Source: Welwitschia mirabilis (taxonomy: Eukaryota > Gnetophyta > Gnetopsida > Welwitschiales). Taken from it: a DNA stretch of 64,000 nt. Of this stretch, positions 47,901-60,841 are shown piece after piece. The position numbers and the translations under genes are program-made. The DNA lies in NCBI GenBank assembly GCA_051453625.1, contig JBOZIK010000001.1, forward strand, positions 73,838,992-73,902,991. The letters run 5' to 3'. The notes under the pieces are model-generated. The model worked only from the letters and a program-made list of their open reading frames with translations, was not told the origin of the DNA and searched no databases. Position 1 is the stretch's first letter; the number at the start of each line of letters is the position of its first letter.

Positions 47901-50200
47901 TAGCTATACATATATAGGGCCTACTCAATAAAAAATACTTAATAAGTTACAAAAATTCTCATGGACATAGCTAAATACATTGCATGGATTCTCAAAGTAG
48001 CCTAAAAACTGATAAAAAATGTGTAAAAATTATAAAAATATGTCCTATCCTCCTTAAAAATGTTAATACATCTTGTATTGCCTGGTTGTATGAAGAAAAT
48101 TAAGAAACACATGAAAAATGTAAAACTGTGTTTTAAGTGAATCCCACATAAGGTAAAAAACCAAAGTGTTTAAATAAAAAATATAACATGTTAAGATATA
48201 GAAAATGTGATATTGATTAATTTACCCTAAATAACCACTATGTTTTAACTTATAGTTTGTGAGAAAAAGGTGTAAAAGGTAAAAATTGGATGTTATTTCA
48301 TAAAATGCACAATTTATCATATCTTTCAAAATACACAGTAAATATTAAATTTGTAAGTTTCTAATCAAAATGTGAAAAATATATAAAATATGTGAAAACT
48401 ACATGTTAAAAGGCTAAGAAGTAGTAAAAAAATTAAAAATAATGAGGGAAAGAAAAACATACCTCATTTTTAGAAAATCACAAAAATTTGGGAATTTGAT
48501 GAGCAAATTTAGTTAGGATAAGTTCTAGCATGATAACAAGGACAAGGGCACTATCATATCTCAAATGAATGGTAAAATTAATAGAGAAATAAATAAAAAT
48601 AAGGAAAAATAATTTAACTCATAGTTTTATTGCACTATCATTTGGTCACATTGTCTAGACAATAGCCCTAGGATAATCCTTAGAAAAAATCGCATTATCG
48701 TTCACCTGTGTTAATTGGATGACCAGGTGGATGATGGAACTTATAAAAATTTCTTAAAATTTAAATGTTAGCTAAGTAAGTTAAACTAAAATATTAGTAT
48801 GAAGATAACAGAATTTATTATAAATCTTTAAAAAAAAAGAAAATGATGAAAATTCATGACAAATCAAGATGATGAAAAAAAGAAAAATAGGGCTAATAAA
48901 AACATACTAAGTAAGTCAATACCTAACAAAGAAGATTAAAGACATGTACCTAAACTAAAAAATAAATAAGGAAAAGTATAGAGCTCCAAAATATATATGT
49001 AACATCATAAAAACTATGGAGCATAAAAGATTATTTACTTAATTCCAAAGCTAAAAGAAACTTAATGTGATATGCCATGAATAATAACAAGAAAAATACT
49101 AAATGATAATGTCCTATATGAGGATAAGAAAATAGGGAAATTACCTTAAAAAATAAACTAAAGAACCAAAGAAAATTAGAACAAAAATAAACATAGAAAA
49201 CATAAAGAAGATTGCTTACATATCCTAAATAATAACTTAGCAAACCTCTGTGAAAGACATCATAAAGATACATTAGTAAAAATACATGACAAAATGTATT
49301 TAATATATAAATTTCCACTTAAATATATAGTGATGTATGATGATACCAAAGATTAAGTTATTAAAATAATAAATGATATGATTAAAAAGCTACTTAGAAA
49401 TGAACTCACTTGCTCACACTCAAAAACACACTTGAATCCTAAAAAGTAAAATGATCATGTGGGAATACTAAGAGTATATGAAATAAGTAATTGCTTTGAT
49501 AATACTAAGAACACCACTAATTTAATATCCTTAAAGTTTATTATAACATTTTCATAATGAGGGGAATGCAACCATAGTTAAAGAAGTAAGGACCTATGAA
49601 GCATTTCTGACTAACCTGGAAGTGGAGTTTCCATAGCTACCAACACTGTTAAAGGTTAGTTTTGAAAAAATTTACCCTAGTATGGTAGGACATCATAGTA
49701 ACCATATACTTTTTAAGCATAAATACAATATATCATGTTCATCACCTTCTCTTTTTTTCCTCTCTCTATCTTTCTTTTTTTTTTTTTAAATAATTCCCAT
49801 AAAATTACATACTCAAAAAGATGAAGGTAAATAAGTGAAGAGAAAAAAAGAACATACCTAAATAACCAAAAACCTTATACCATTAAAAAAAGCAACATGA
49901 CTAAGGAATATTTCTTTAAAGTAAATTTCATAAATATGGAAATGTCTTAATATTAGGTAAATCCAATCTTATCACTATAAAATGTTCGCGTATGAATACT
50001 AATCATAGAAAATTCATACAATAATACAAAAGTCAAATTTAAAAAATGATTAAGTAATATTATAACATATACCAAAGGAATAAGCTAAGAAAAAAAATTA
50101 GACAATGATAAGATGGAAGTACTTCTAATTAAGAAGAACCTTCAAAATAATTATTTTTACCGTGTTTAAGATTATATCAAAAGATTTTTCATACATTTTT
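47901..50200. other. non-coding interior of G2
   Basis: About 2.3 kb between the second integrase and the 3' ORF. Long hydrophobic-looking frames (for example 49031-49318) are A/T-driven. No env domain with a signal peptide, cleavage site and membrane anchor could be made out. Confidence 0.45.
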
Positions 50201-50204
50201 AACA

Positions 50205-53200
50205 TTTATTCATTAAATTTCTAAATTCTCTTAGTCTCTAAGTTAAAAATCTCAATAAAGAAATTAGAATGTACTTTATCTATAAGACAAGAACCTAATC
50301 ATTTAGAGGTTAACTTATTATTTAGAAGATGTACTCTAGTATTATATAAAAGGACTAGTTGACTAGGTTCAAACTTTTGATGAAGTAACTTATTTATGAA
50401 TTAATTGATGATGTATAGCATGAGTACATTTTTAATATAGGTGATTAAGTTTAGCTAATCTATGTTTAAGATTCTCATGAAGATATACAAGATTAAGTTG
50501 ATGAGAAGCACAATAAAAGTTATAACACATAACAACAGATAAAACGCAAACTTTTCTATATACAAGTTTATAAGGTGAAAAATTAAGAGAATTACATAAA
50601 GTATTATGATAATCTAAAATAAAATTATTAAGCTTAGAAAATCCAAATTTTTTATTAATAGAAATAAGGTTTTCTAGCATTCTCTTAAGTTTTATATTTG
50701 CATTTCCAACTTTGCCATTAGTTTGTGGATGATAAGCATAAGCTACTTTATGTTCTATTCTAATGAATAAAAGAAGTTTCTTAAAAAGTTAATTTATAAA
50801 ATGAGTTTCTTGGTCACTAATGATAATATTATGAAAATCAAAACATTGAAAAATATGAGTTCTAATAAAAGTACAAATAGTGCAGGCATCATTTATAGAA
50901 GTAGGCATAGCTTTAACCCATTTAGTAATGTAATCTATAACCACCACAATGTAATTTCTATCATTAAAACATTTGTTATTTGGCCCTATAAAATTAATTC
51001 TTTAATAATCAAAAGGTTCACATTTAAGAATGGGTTTAAGGGGTATTTTATAAGCATGAATTAAAATACCATAACATTGAAAAGCATCACACCTTTTAGC
51101 AAAATTAAAAGAATCTTAAAAAGAGTGGCCTAATAGAAACTAGTGTGCAAAATTTTCATAATTATTTTTTATCCACTAAAACTACCTTCATAAATACCAT
51201 TATTACAAAGATTAAGGATATCATATTTCTCTTAATTAGGCATACATTTTTACATATTTAAGTCTTAACACCTATGATAAAGATGTGGCTCTATCTATTC
51301 ATAGTCACCCATCCTATGGAAAAAGGATTCTCTTTAATTATAAATCTAATGTTGTGGTGTTTTCATGGTAATAAGATAATTAATAATATTAGCATACCAA
51401 GGAGGAAGATAAATAAAATATATAGAAAAACATTATCTATTTAGAAAAGTATCATCAATCATAAGTTCATTAAGAGAGGAAGAAATATGTGATAAATGAT
51501 TGGCTATACTATTAGGTTTTTCTGCTTTATCAATGATAATTAAATCAAATTCTTACATAAAAAGGGTCCATCTGATAAGTCAAACAATCAAATCTTTCTT
51601 GTTCATAAGGTATTTAATTACAGCATGGTTAGTATAAACATTTGTATAAAAGCCTAAACGTTAATATCTAAGCATATTAAGGAAAAAGATAATTCTTGGC
51701 ATTTATTTTTCTATAGTAGTGTAATTTATTTGATCTTTGGATAAAGTTTTACTATGATAAGATATAACCTTAAAATCACTTTCATATTTTTGAGCAAGCA
51801 CCCCAGCCACAACAATATTACTAGCATCACACATTAATTCAAAGTCTTTATTCTATATAGGTCCTATTACAATAGGAGTAGGAGAGATTTTATTTTTATG
51901 TGTATCAAAAGAAAGCTAATAAGATTTATTCCAACCAAATTTAGCTTCTTTTTCAAGTAATAAGTAAAGGGGTTTATAAATTTTTGCATAATATTAAATG
52001 AACCATTAATAAAAAAACATAATGATTAAGGAAGGAATGAACTTATTTTACATTAGTTAGAGTTAGGTTTTTAATTATACTAATGTTTTTAGGATATATC
52101 CTAGTTTCTTTATCATAAATATGGTGACCTAAGATAATTCCACTATTAACTGAAAAAAACTTTTTTCTTAACTTAAATGTGGGCTACTAGTAATGCACCG
52201 ATCAAGAACTTTCTCTAATATTTCTAAGATTTGATCAAATCTTTCACCATATATTGAGAAGTCATTCATATAAATATCTATTTAATCCTATAACATATCA
52301 TAAAAAATACCCATCATTGCACATTAAAAAGTACCAAGAGCATTGCAAATATCCAAAAGGCATGCGTCTAAAGGTAAAAATTTTAAAAGATAAAGCAAAA
52401 ATAATTTTAGCCTGACCTCACTATTAATAAAAACCTGATTAGGATCACTATATCCATTAACAAAATAATAAAAATCATATCTAAGAATTCTATTGCCTAT
52501 CTGATCAAGAAATGGTAAAGAACAATGGTATTTTTTGGTTACTTCATTTGTTTTTCTAAAATTAAAACACATCCTTCAAATCCCATCTTTATTCATCACT
52601 ACCATCAAAGGGATAATTCACTCACTATTAACTATAGCATAAATAATTTTAGCATCCATTATTTTAATAATTCTATCTTTTATTACTTATTTAAGAGATA
52701 TATTTATTCTACATTAGGGTTATCTAATAGGTATTTATTATCCTCAAGGTTAATTTTATGTCAAATAATAAAGATAGAAATGGCTGTTAAATCTTTATGA
52801 GATAAAAAAAACACATTAAACTTAAATTTCAAAAGTAAGATTAAGATCGACTCTTGTTAAAAGGAAAGATTTTCATTTATTATTAAAAGTTTGTTCTGAT
52901 CATTACACAAAAAGATATATTTTAGTCCACTGGGTAGTTTTATATTTAAGTTCAACTTTTTATTTTTTGTTAAATTTTCATCAAAATTAACTATCATCTT
53001 AGACTATCATTTAGACAACATAAGTGGATGACCATCCTTAAAATAATAAATCTTAGTTTTTTTCAAATATTGAGCTTCTACAGAATTGATAATTTTATTT
53101 TTTTAATCTCTTACTTAAAATCAAGTTAATCATCATCAAAACCTTTTAAGCTGTCTATTTAAGTGGATCATTAAATAAAGTTAGCTCATGAAGCATTGAT

Positions 53201-53522
53201 CATTTTTCTTTAAGTGGTGTCATAGAAATAAACTTGGTTTAATTTCTTATTCAACGCTTAGTTCATCATCTAAATCCTTTTCAGTAGCATCAAATACTCT
53301 TATTATAAACTTCTTATTTCCTAAATAACATTTCATTATTCTAGTTCTAATATCAATAATGCAATAATCTTTTAAATAAAAATCTCTACCTAGAAGTAAT
53401 AGATAACCACTGTTATGCTTAACTCCAATCACAACCACATCTATAGGATAGAATGCTTTTTCTATTTGAATCATTAAATCTTTAATCACACCTAAATATT
53501 TCTTAACTAATGTATCTACTAA
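50205..53522 (-). pseudogene. G2 second pol block: protease end, RT, RNase H, integrase
   Basis: A diverged copy of 53623-57040. The protease C-terminal part at 53247-53489 reads IKDLMIQIEKAFYPIDVVVIG and LLLGRDFYL. RT at 52324-52572 reads TKKYHCSLPFLDQI, then VNGYSDPNQVFI and ICNALGTF. The active-site box reads Y-M-N-D at 52261-52272, so the first catalytic Asp is Asn. RNase H sequence lies at about 51640-51860, and the integrase tail at 50432-50680 (NFSPYKLVYRK). The zinc-finger part is near 51060-51200. No gag precedes it, so it is a pol-only duplicate. Stops are common. Confidence 0.75.
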
Positions 53523-53622
53523 NNNNNNNNNNNNNNNNNNNNNNNNNNNNNNNNNNNNNNNNNNNNNNNNNNNNNNNNNNNNNNNNNNNNNNNNNNNNNN
53601 NNNNNNNNNNNNNNNNNNNNNN
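53523..53622. other. assembly gap (100 N)
   Basis: 100 Ns exactly between the two pol blocks of G2. Confidence 1.
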
Positions 53623-54990
53623 ACTTTCTAAATCTTCTAGTGTTTAAGTTGGAAATCTCAATAGAGCCATTAGAATGTACTTTCTCTATAATATAAGGAC
53701 CTAAACATTTAGAAGTCAACTTGGTATGTAAAAGATGTACTCTAATATTATATAAAAAGACAAGTTAACTTCTATCACATTTTAACTTAGCTTGGGTTTG
53801 TGAATTAATTGACAATGTATAACATGAGTAGGTTTTTCATATAGGTGATTAAGTTAAGATAATCTATGTTTAAGATTTTCATGAAGATCTAGAAGTATAA
53901 GTTGATAAGAATAATAATAAGACTTATAACATATATCAATAGGTAAAACACAAACTTTTCCTTATATAAGTTCATAAGCTAAAAATCCAAAAGAATTATG
54001 TCAAGTAGTACGGTAAGCCTAAAGAACATCATTAAGATGAGAAGTCTAATATTTCTTATTAATAGAGACAAGTTTTTATAGCATTTTCTTAATTTCTCTA
54101 TTTGCACTTTTGGCTTGATCATTAGTTTGTGGATGTTAAGCATAAGCTAATTTGTGTTCTATTCTAATGGATAAAAGAATTTTCTAAAAGTTAATTGATA
54201 AAATGAGTTCTTTGATCACTAATGATAATCCTAAGAAAAGTAAATCATTGAAAAATATAAGTTCTAAGAAAAGTACAAATAGTTTAGACATCATTCATAC
54301 AAGTAGGAATAGCTTCAATCCATTTAGTAATGTAATCTATAATCACTAAAATGTAGTTTTTATCATTAGAAAGTGGTTTAATAGGACCTATAAAACCATT
54401 TCTCTAATAATTAAAAGGTTCATATTCAAGAATAAGTTTAAGGAGAATTTCTTAATAATGAACAAGACTACCATAATGTTGATAAGCATCACACCTTCTA
54501 GTAAAATCAAAAAAATCCTAAAAAAGAGTAGGCCAATAAAAATCAGAGTGAAGGATTTTCATAGCTATTTTCTGTCCACTAAAATGACCTCCATAAACAC
54601 CACCATGATGAAGATAAAGGATGTTAGATTTTTCCCATTTAGGCACATATTTTCACATGATTTAGTCTTTACACCTATGATAAAAATATGGCTCTATCCA
54701 TTCATAATCATCTATTTTATGGAAAAAGAATTTTCTTTTATTATAAGTTCAATGTTGTGATATCTTCATAGTAATAAGGTAATTAACAATATCAACATCT
54801 CAAGAAGGAGGATAAGTGGAAGAGATAGTAAAAATTTATTCATCTAGAAAGAATTATTAATCATAAGATCATCAAGAGAGGAAGAAAGATATGAAAAATG
54901 ATCTGCTACATTATTATGCTTTCCTACTTTATCAATGATGGTCAAATTAAATTTTTTCATGAGGAGGATCTATCTAATAATTCTAGCACT
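53623..54990 (-). pseudogene. G2 first integrase
   Basis: The C-terminal GPY block reads CLGPYIIEKVHSNGSIEI at about 53650-53719, next to the gap. The zinc-finger part reads GGHFSGQKIAMKILHSDFYW near 54540-54600, and a C-A-Y-Q patch near 54480 may hold two of the Cys/His ligands. The core between them (53750-54450) is broken by stops, although blocks align with the second copy at 50.3-51.1 kb. Integrase would insert the DNA copy into the chromosome. Confidence 0.7.
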
Positions 54991-55062
54991 AGAATTTTTA
55001 TTAATCATGAGGTATCTAATTATTGCATGATTGGTATAAACATTTATATAAAAGCCTAAAAG

Positions 55063-55269
55063 CTAATATCTAAGCGTATCAAGGTGAAATATAATTACTA
55101 ATATTTCTTTTTCTATGGTAGTATAATTCATTTGAGATTGAGATAAATATTTACTATGATATAATATAACCTTAAAACCATTTTCATATTTTTGACCAAA
55201 TAGCCCACCCACGGTGAAATTACTAGCATCACACATCAAATCAAAATCTTTATTCCAATCAAGTCCCAT
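55063..55269 (-). pseudogene. G2 RNase H remnant
   Basis: A 68-codon open stretch reads LMCDASNFTVGGLFGQ, then ILYHSKYLSQSQMNYTTIEK and EILVIIFHLDTLRY. These are the Ty3/gypsy RNase H blocks, with the first catalytic Asp (C-D-A-S) and the Glu of T-x-E-K-E kept. It lies between RT and integrase as expected. It is the best-preserved domain of G2. Confidence 0.85.
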
Positions 55270-55299
55270 TATGATAGGAACAGAAGATATTTTATCTTT

Positions 55300-56560
55300 A
55301 GGTGTATTAAAGACAAGATGACAAAATTCATTCCAATCAAATTTAGCTTCTTTTTCAAGTAATGGGTAAAAGGGTTTACAAATTTTTACATAATCTTAAA
55401 TAACGTGATGATAAAAATCACAATGACCAAGAAAGGATCAAATTTATGTTACATTGTTTAGAGAAGTTAGGTTTCTAATGGTACTAATTTTTTCAGAGTC
55501 CATCCTAATTTCTTTATCAAAAATTTGATGACCTAAGATAATTCCACTATCAACTAAAAAGAAACTTTTTTCCAACTTAAATGTAGACCACTAATAATTT
55601 ATTTATTAAGGACTTTTTCTAACCTTCTAAAATTTGTTTAAAGCTTTCACCATAAATTGAGAAGTCATCCATAAAACTTTCTATTGGATCCTCTAACATA
55701 TTAGAAAAAATACCCATTATTGCATGCTAAAAAGTACCAGGAGCATTATGAGGTCTAAGAGGTGTACATTTAAAAGCAAAAGTTCCAAAAGGTAAAGTAA
55801 TAGTAGTTTTAGCCTAATCCTCACTAGCAATACAAACTTGATTGTAATCACTATACCCATCAAGAAAACTATAAAAAGCATGTCCTTGGATTCTATCAAG
55901 GAAAGGACAAAGGTCTTTCTTGGTTACTTCATTTAATTTTATAAAATTAATACACATCCTCCATTTCCCACCTTTCTTAAATACTATTATCAAAGGGCTA
56001 ACCCATTCACTATTAGCATTCTAACATCCATTAAATTAATGATTTATTGTTTTATGATTTGTTTAAGAGATAGATTGAGTCTATGTTAGAGTTTCCTAAC
56101 AAATTTTGCATTATCCTCAAGATAGATTTTATGTTTAATAATAGAAATAGGAATGGTTGTTAAATCTTTGTGGGACCAAGCAAATGCATTAACCTTAGAT
56201 TTCAAAAGTGAGATTAAAATTAACCCTTATTGAGAAAAAATTCTTGTGTATTATTAAAGATTTATTTTGATCATTACATAGGAAGATATATTTCAGTCCA
56301 CGAGGTAAAGATTTTAGATTTAAATTTACCTTTTTATTTTCTACTAAATTTTTATCAAAATTGACTATCGTCTAGATGGTAGTAGTGGATGACCTCCCTC
56401 AAAATAAGAAATCTTAGTTTGTTCAGATTTTAAACTTTTACATAGTTTACAGTTTTAGTTTTTCTACTCTCTTGATCAAAATAGTTAGTTTCTAAATGCT
56501 TATAATTAAGTTGATCATCATCAAAAGCTTTCAAGTTGTCTACTTTAAGTGGATCATTAA
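55300..56560 (-). pseudogene. G2 first reverse transcriptase
   Basis: RT blocks lie on the minus strand. The active-site box F-M-D-D followed by FSIYG is intact at 55664-55675, the only intact RT box in the window. The 60-codon stretch 55717-55899 matches the palm before it in part but has shifted frame. The start blocks near 55900-56050 (K-L-N-E-type, then DQI) are interrupted by TAA/TAG stops and small shifts. Thumb blocks continue to about 55300. Despite the intact box no working enzyme can be made. Confidence 0.7.
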
Positions 56561-56591
56561 ATAAAGTTAGCTCATGAAGCATTAAGCATTT

Positions 56592-57040
56592 TTATTTAAG
56601 TGGATAATGTTGTAAAAATAAACTAAGTTTAATCTTTTCTTTAACATTCAGTTCATCATCTAAGTTTTTTATAGTAGCATCAAATACTCTAATAGTAAAC
56701 TTCTTATTTCCTAAGTAACATTTTAGCATTCCAATTTTAGTACCAATAATACAATGGGCTATTACATAAAAAGCTCTATTTAGAAGTAATGGATAACCTT
56801 TGTTATGCCCAACTTCAATCACAACCACATCTATAGGATAGAATTCTTCTTCTATTTGAATCACTAAGTCTTTAATCATGCCTAAACATTTCTTTACTAA
56901 TGTATTTGCTAATTCTAAGATAATCCTTATAGGCTTAATTCTACTTTTTAACCTAAGTCATTGACAAATGTGGAAATGCATAATATTAACACTTGCTTTT
57001 ATATAAATTAAGGCTTTATTTATTCTTTTGTTTCCTTTTA
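56592..57040 (-). pseudogene. G2 aspartic protease remnant
   Basis: From 57015 the minus strand reads ALIYIKASVNIMHFHICQ, then KSRIKPIRIILELANT and, in the 95-codon open part 56592-56879, IKDLVIQIEEEFYPIDVVVI and LLLNRAFYV. These are the blocks of Athila-type proteases. The active-site D-x-G-A-S reads Y-I-K-A-S at 56991-57005, so catalytic Asp and Gly are lost. The matching site in G1 (4599) is intact. Confidence 0.75.
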
Positions 57041-57820
57041 AGATAACACTAACAGTTTCCTTCTAAGATAACACTAACTGTTGTTGCCTCTAGATTGTTA
57101 AACTTTGAACATTTTTGTAGAACTAAGTTAGTTATAGATTGGGCTAGGAAGAATTTACTAGGTATAGTTCATTTTTATTTCCTCCTAATAAGATATTTTT
57201 GCAACTTAGAATATGATGGATTCTCTTGGAAAAATTTCCAAAATATAAATTTGTGTTTATATTTTACATTAATACTTTAATATTTTCATCAAATATAAGA
57301 TTAGTGTTTAATATATCAAGTGAAGGAGTAGAAGGTTTTTTACCTTTTTTTAAGAAGAATTTTTCTTTTTGTCATTTAAATGAAAAGGAAAGAATGATTT
57401 TTTAGAATTTCAATATCTTCTTCTTCCTCATCATTCTTATCATTTTGAGATGTTAAAGCCTCTTAGGTAGGCGATGTTATATCATTTTTACTTCTTATCA
57501 CAACCTTAAAATCTTTCTTAACTTTATTAGGATTAGGTAAAGGTTGTATTGCAAGTAATTCTTATAGTCTTTGACTAGCAATCATAGCTTATTATAGAAT
57601 ACTAACAAGATTTTCAATGTTGAAATTTGTCTTTTCTTGATATTTTCTTAACTCTTTAATGAAAGTTCTAAGTAGTTCATTCTAATCTTAAGAGTTTGAT
57701 GTGCTTGCTTAATTATTAGAATTATTTGGTTGGAAATTTAAATTTTTAAATATTTCTCTAAATGATTGAAAATTAGGATGATTTGCTTAAAAGTTTTTAA
57801 GTTTGTTTTCAAAAGATTAA
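57041..57820 (-). other. gag-protease linker of G2
   Basis: Variable and low-complexity, no named motif. It begins next to an (ATTTTG)n hexamer array at 57865-57892 that codes Gln-Asn repeats on the minus strand. Confidence 0.45.
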
Positions 57821-57828
57821 AAATCTGG

Positions 57829-58900
57829 TTATCCATTTATTCTAAGTTGAAATTTTTTTTTTTTATTTTGATTTTGATTTTGATTTTGATTTCCAAAGTT
57901 TGAAGACCTTTGATTAAAAAAATACTTTTCTTCATAAATATTTTCTTTATATATTGGCAATAAAGGATAATATTTTATCACATGGTAGTTATATTCACAT
58001 AAATCACAAGTTGGAACTACAATTATATTCTTTTCTATTACCATCTTAGTATCTAAGATTATTTTTGTATATTTCATTCATGTTATAGTAAAATCCTTTG
58101 TGAAATTCATTGGTTTTTTCTTTGATTTTACTTCTTCCTTCTCTTACTTAACCTATTTAAGGTCTCTTATGATTTGGCCTACTATATAAATTTTCTTTAG
58201 GTAATTGTTTAGGCCAAGTTTGACTTATTTCTACTAACTCTTTCAACACTCTTCATGCATTTTCTAATGTAAGATTCATTAAATTTCCTTTACATAAAAA
58301 TCAACAAGTTTCTTTGTTTGGTTATTAAGTCCCCTATAAAATTAGTATATTAATTCTTCTTGAGAAAAAGTGTCTATTGGATTAGAATGTAAAGCAATAA
58401 AGCATAACTCATAGGTGGAGGCATAATCTTTGTTAGGTTATTGAAGATCAATTACTTCGTTATTTTTTTTTCTTATGGTTTCTTCACTCATAAATCTCTC
58501 TATAAATTCTTCTTAAACTTGATTCCATGTTTTTAAACTCTTATGTGGAATAGTTCTCAATCATAATTTAGCTTTTCTTTTAAAGCAATGGAAAACATTA
58601 CCATACAAGTATGATAACTTATTTTTTTACCATTTTCAGAAGTAAGTACTAATTGTTTAATGTCGACAATACATTGTAAAGGATCTTTATCATTTTCTCC
58701 ATTAAAAATGGAGTAAGTGTTAAAGTTTCTTAGTTTAACATCATCACTAGGAGGTAAATTAAAAGGGGTTTAGATTACACATTTCTTATTTACTATAAGC
58801 TCTCTAAGGATGACATTGACATTAGGATTTATGGGAATAGTTGTGGGGGTTTCAATAACAATAATGGATTAGATGAAATGAACTACTTCTATTTTTGTGA
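57829..58900 (-). pseudogene. G2 gag remnant (Retrotrans_gag type)
   Basis: The gag core is readable with stops between 58180 and 58870. FNLPPSDDVKLRNFNTYS is followed by NGENDKDPLQCIVDIKQL near 58640-58720. FYRGLNNQTKKLVDFYVKG is readable after joining across a stop near 58300-58350, and LENA and VLKELVEISQTWP near 58210-58260. This is the retrotransposon gag family found in Athila/Tat. The open part 57829-58077 has a degraded zinc knuckle, CDLCEYNYHVIKYYP (CX2C and His kept, last Cys is Tyr), and then a QNQNQN repeat. Confidence 0.75.
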
Positions 58901-59575
58901 TGAATATGACATATTGATAAAATGATTTTTTTTCTAAATTATCTTTTAAACTATCTTTAAATAATTTTCTTTTACAAAATTAGATTATATAACAATGAAT
59001 ACAAAAATTTCTTCTTGTGAAAGTTTTAAAATATTTTATGTACCTATGGTGTACACACCTAAGTTAAGTTAAAAGTTAATCAAATCTTCTTAGATGTTTT
59101 CTTAATGAATATTTGCTCTCTTTGATATTTTGTTTCTTACTAGATTTACCATGTTCTAGCATGTTCTGTTTTATGTGTTAGTGTACATTATCCCAGTGGT
59201 CATCTAGATAATATGCCTAGATGATAAAAAATATTAAAAACAAATAAAAAAATTAAAAAATAAAGTCATGAACACTGAAAATACTAAAAAAGACTATCAT
59301 CCACTTGAGTCATCTAGATAACAAAGGAGACAATATAAAAAACCCTAATTTTTTAGAAAGTAAACAAGTCAAGGCACATAGTCCATCATCGTCACATATC
59401 ATCTGGATGATGAAGTAGATGTTATAGTGTTTATTTCAGAATGAAAAATGAAAAATGTATAAATAAAAATCTATTTTTCCTACTATTAGGAACATAGTGT
59501 TACTCTAGGCAAATATTTAAAATAGAATCTAAACACTTACCTGAGAAACAACAATCCTCAAACTCCAAGCAGCAT
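58901..59575. other. 5' leader of G2
   Basis: Lies between primer site and gag start. It holds CATCTAGAT palindrome variants at 59201, 59311 and 59400. No coding signal. Confidence 0.5.
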
Positions 59576-59593
59576 TTCCCAGTAATGGTGCTA
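59576..59593 (-). other. primer-binding site of G2 (tRNA-Asp type)
   Basis: Minus strand reads TAGCACCATTACTGGGAA. Athila/Tat elements commonly use TGGCGCCGTTGCCGGGGA, complementary to tRNA-Asp. Every difference is C to T or G to A, three of them at CG sites. It lies five bases after the LTR end. Confidence 0.75.
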
Positions 59594-59598
59594 AGATG

Positions 59599-60841
59599 TT
59601 GCAGTGCACATTTATACAAATCATTATGCTTTTAATAATATTCTATCATTCATAAATAAATATATATTTTTCATAGTAGAATACACTAATATAGATAAAA
59701 GCAACCATTATGTCGTATTCTCGTTAAAGGCACATGTGAGAAGAAAGAGAATTAATTTTAAGAAATGAAACACTTATATCTTCAAAGTATAAATAAAATG
59801 TAATATATAAAATAATAATGCAAACACACTTATGTAAATGAAATGAAATCTAAACTAAATGCAACTTTCATTTGATTATCATAGTAACCTATTATAGAGA
59901 TCAGTCCTATATAACCTAGATCAATTAAGAAATGACATCCTCAAATTGAGATCAACCTAAGCCATGAGGTACATCAAATATAATATAAAAACTATACAAA
60001 ATTAATCTAGAAAAGGAAATAAAATGCACCTAAACTAATAATGCTTAATCTTAACAAAGGATACCTTCATAATTGATATTACTAAAGAAGCTATTATAGA
60101 ATTAGAAGCAACTTAAACTATAAGAGACATGCATAGAGTAAAGATATAAAAAATAGAAAACATTTTTAAATTATAATTAAACAAACATTCATGTTACAAA
60201 GTAGCAGTAACTCAATAGAGAATACACAATCCAACACCAAGGCATACATCTCTCTATAATAACAATGGATGAATTTCTAGTCCTTTGATCTCATATCATG
60301 AGAATTTTGCCTGTAAATGAATATAAGATGAAGTTAAGGATAAACTTAATATTTATTAACAAAGATAGACTTACAAATAGATAATACTAACAGGCATAAG
60401 CACAATCCTAACAACTATATAAGAAATTGAGAGAAAAATGATCAAAGTTAGGTGAATTTTGGTGAAACATCTATTTTAGGTATCATCTTATTGGTTGTCT
60501 AGATAATATAAGAGATGATATCACTTAATTAAAATTCTACACTAGTTGCTAGCTTAATTTCAATCAACATCCTCTTTTGCTTTCATTCCGTTAATGAGGT
60601 GGATGATAAACTTTTTATAGTTTTTCATGTATTGTATTAGCCCTAATGTTTGTAGGAATTTTACTTCAAATAGAAAATATTATAAATTGCTCAAAATTCT
60701 ATAACATGTAATGAATATTACATATTTTTATATCATTCATCTTAGTTCTATGTTATCGTAGAAATTTAGCATAAACCTATCTAATATCCTATAAAACTAC
60801 TCAAGATACATTAAATACATACAACTTGGCAACCCAATACA
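59599..60841 (-). repeat. 5' LTR of G2
   Basis: 1243 bp. It starts TTGCAGTGCACATTTATA and ends CCAATACA, and aligns with 44717-46133 throughout except for the tandem duplication there. Confidence 0.85.

Larger units (their letters stand above)
44717..60841 (-). mobile_element. G2: Athila/Tat-like Ty3/gypsy element, 16.1 kb
   Basis: Minus-strand element with LTRs at 44717-46133 and 59599-60841. The tRNA-Asp-type primer site is at 59576-59593 and the polypurine tract at 46134-46146. Flanks CTCAA (44712-44716) and CTCTA (60842-60846) look like the 5-bp target duplication with one change. Order on the minus strand: gag (57.8-58.9 kb), protease, RT, RNase H and integrase (53.6-57.05 kb), then a second protease-to-integrase block (50.2-53.5 kb), then a 3' region with a coiled coil and an FY-type block (46.9-47.9 kb). 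It lies in the E3 right LTR, so it is younger than E3. Confidence 0.85.

Noticed and set aside
49031-49318. 95-codon hydrophobic frame that could be an env-like membrane protein of G2
   Set aside because: Composition follows from A/T-rich sequence (Phe, Leu, Tyr); no signal peptide, cleavage site or conserved block.
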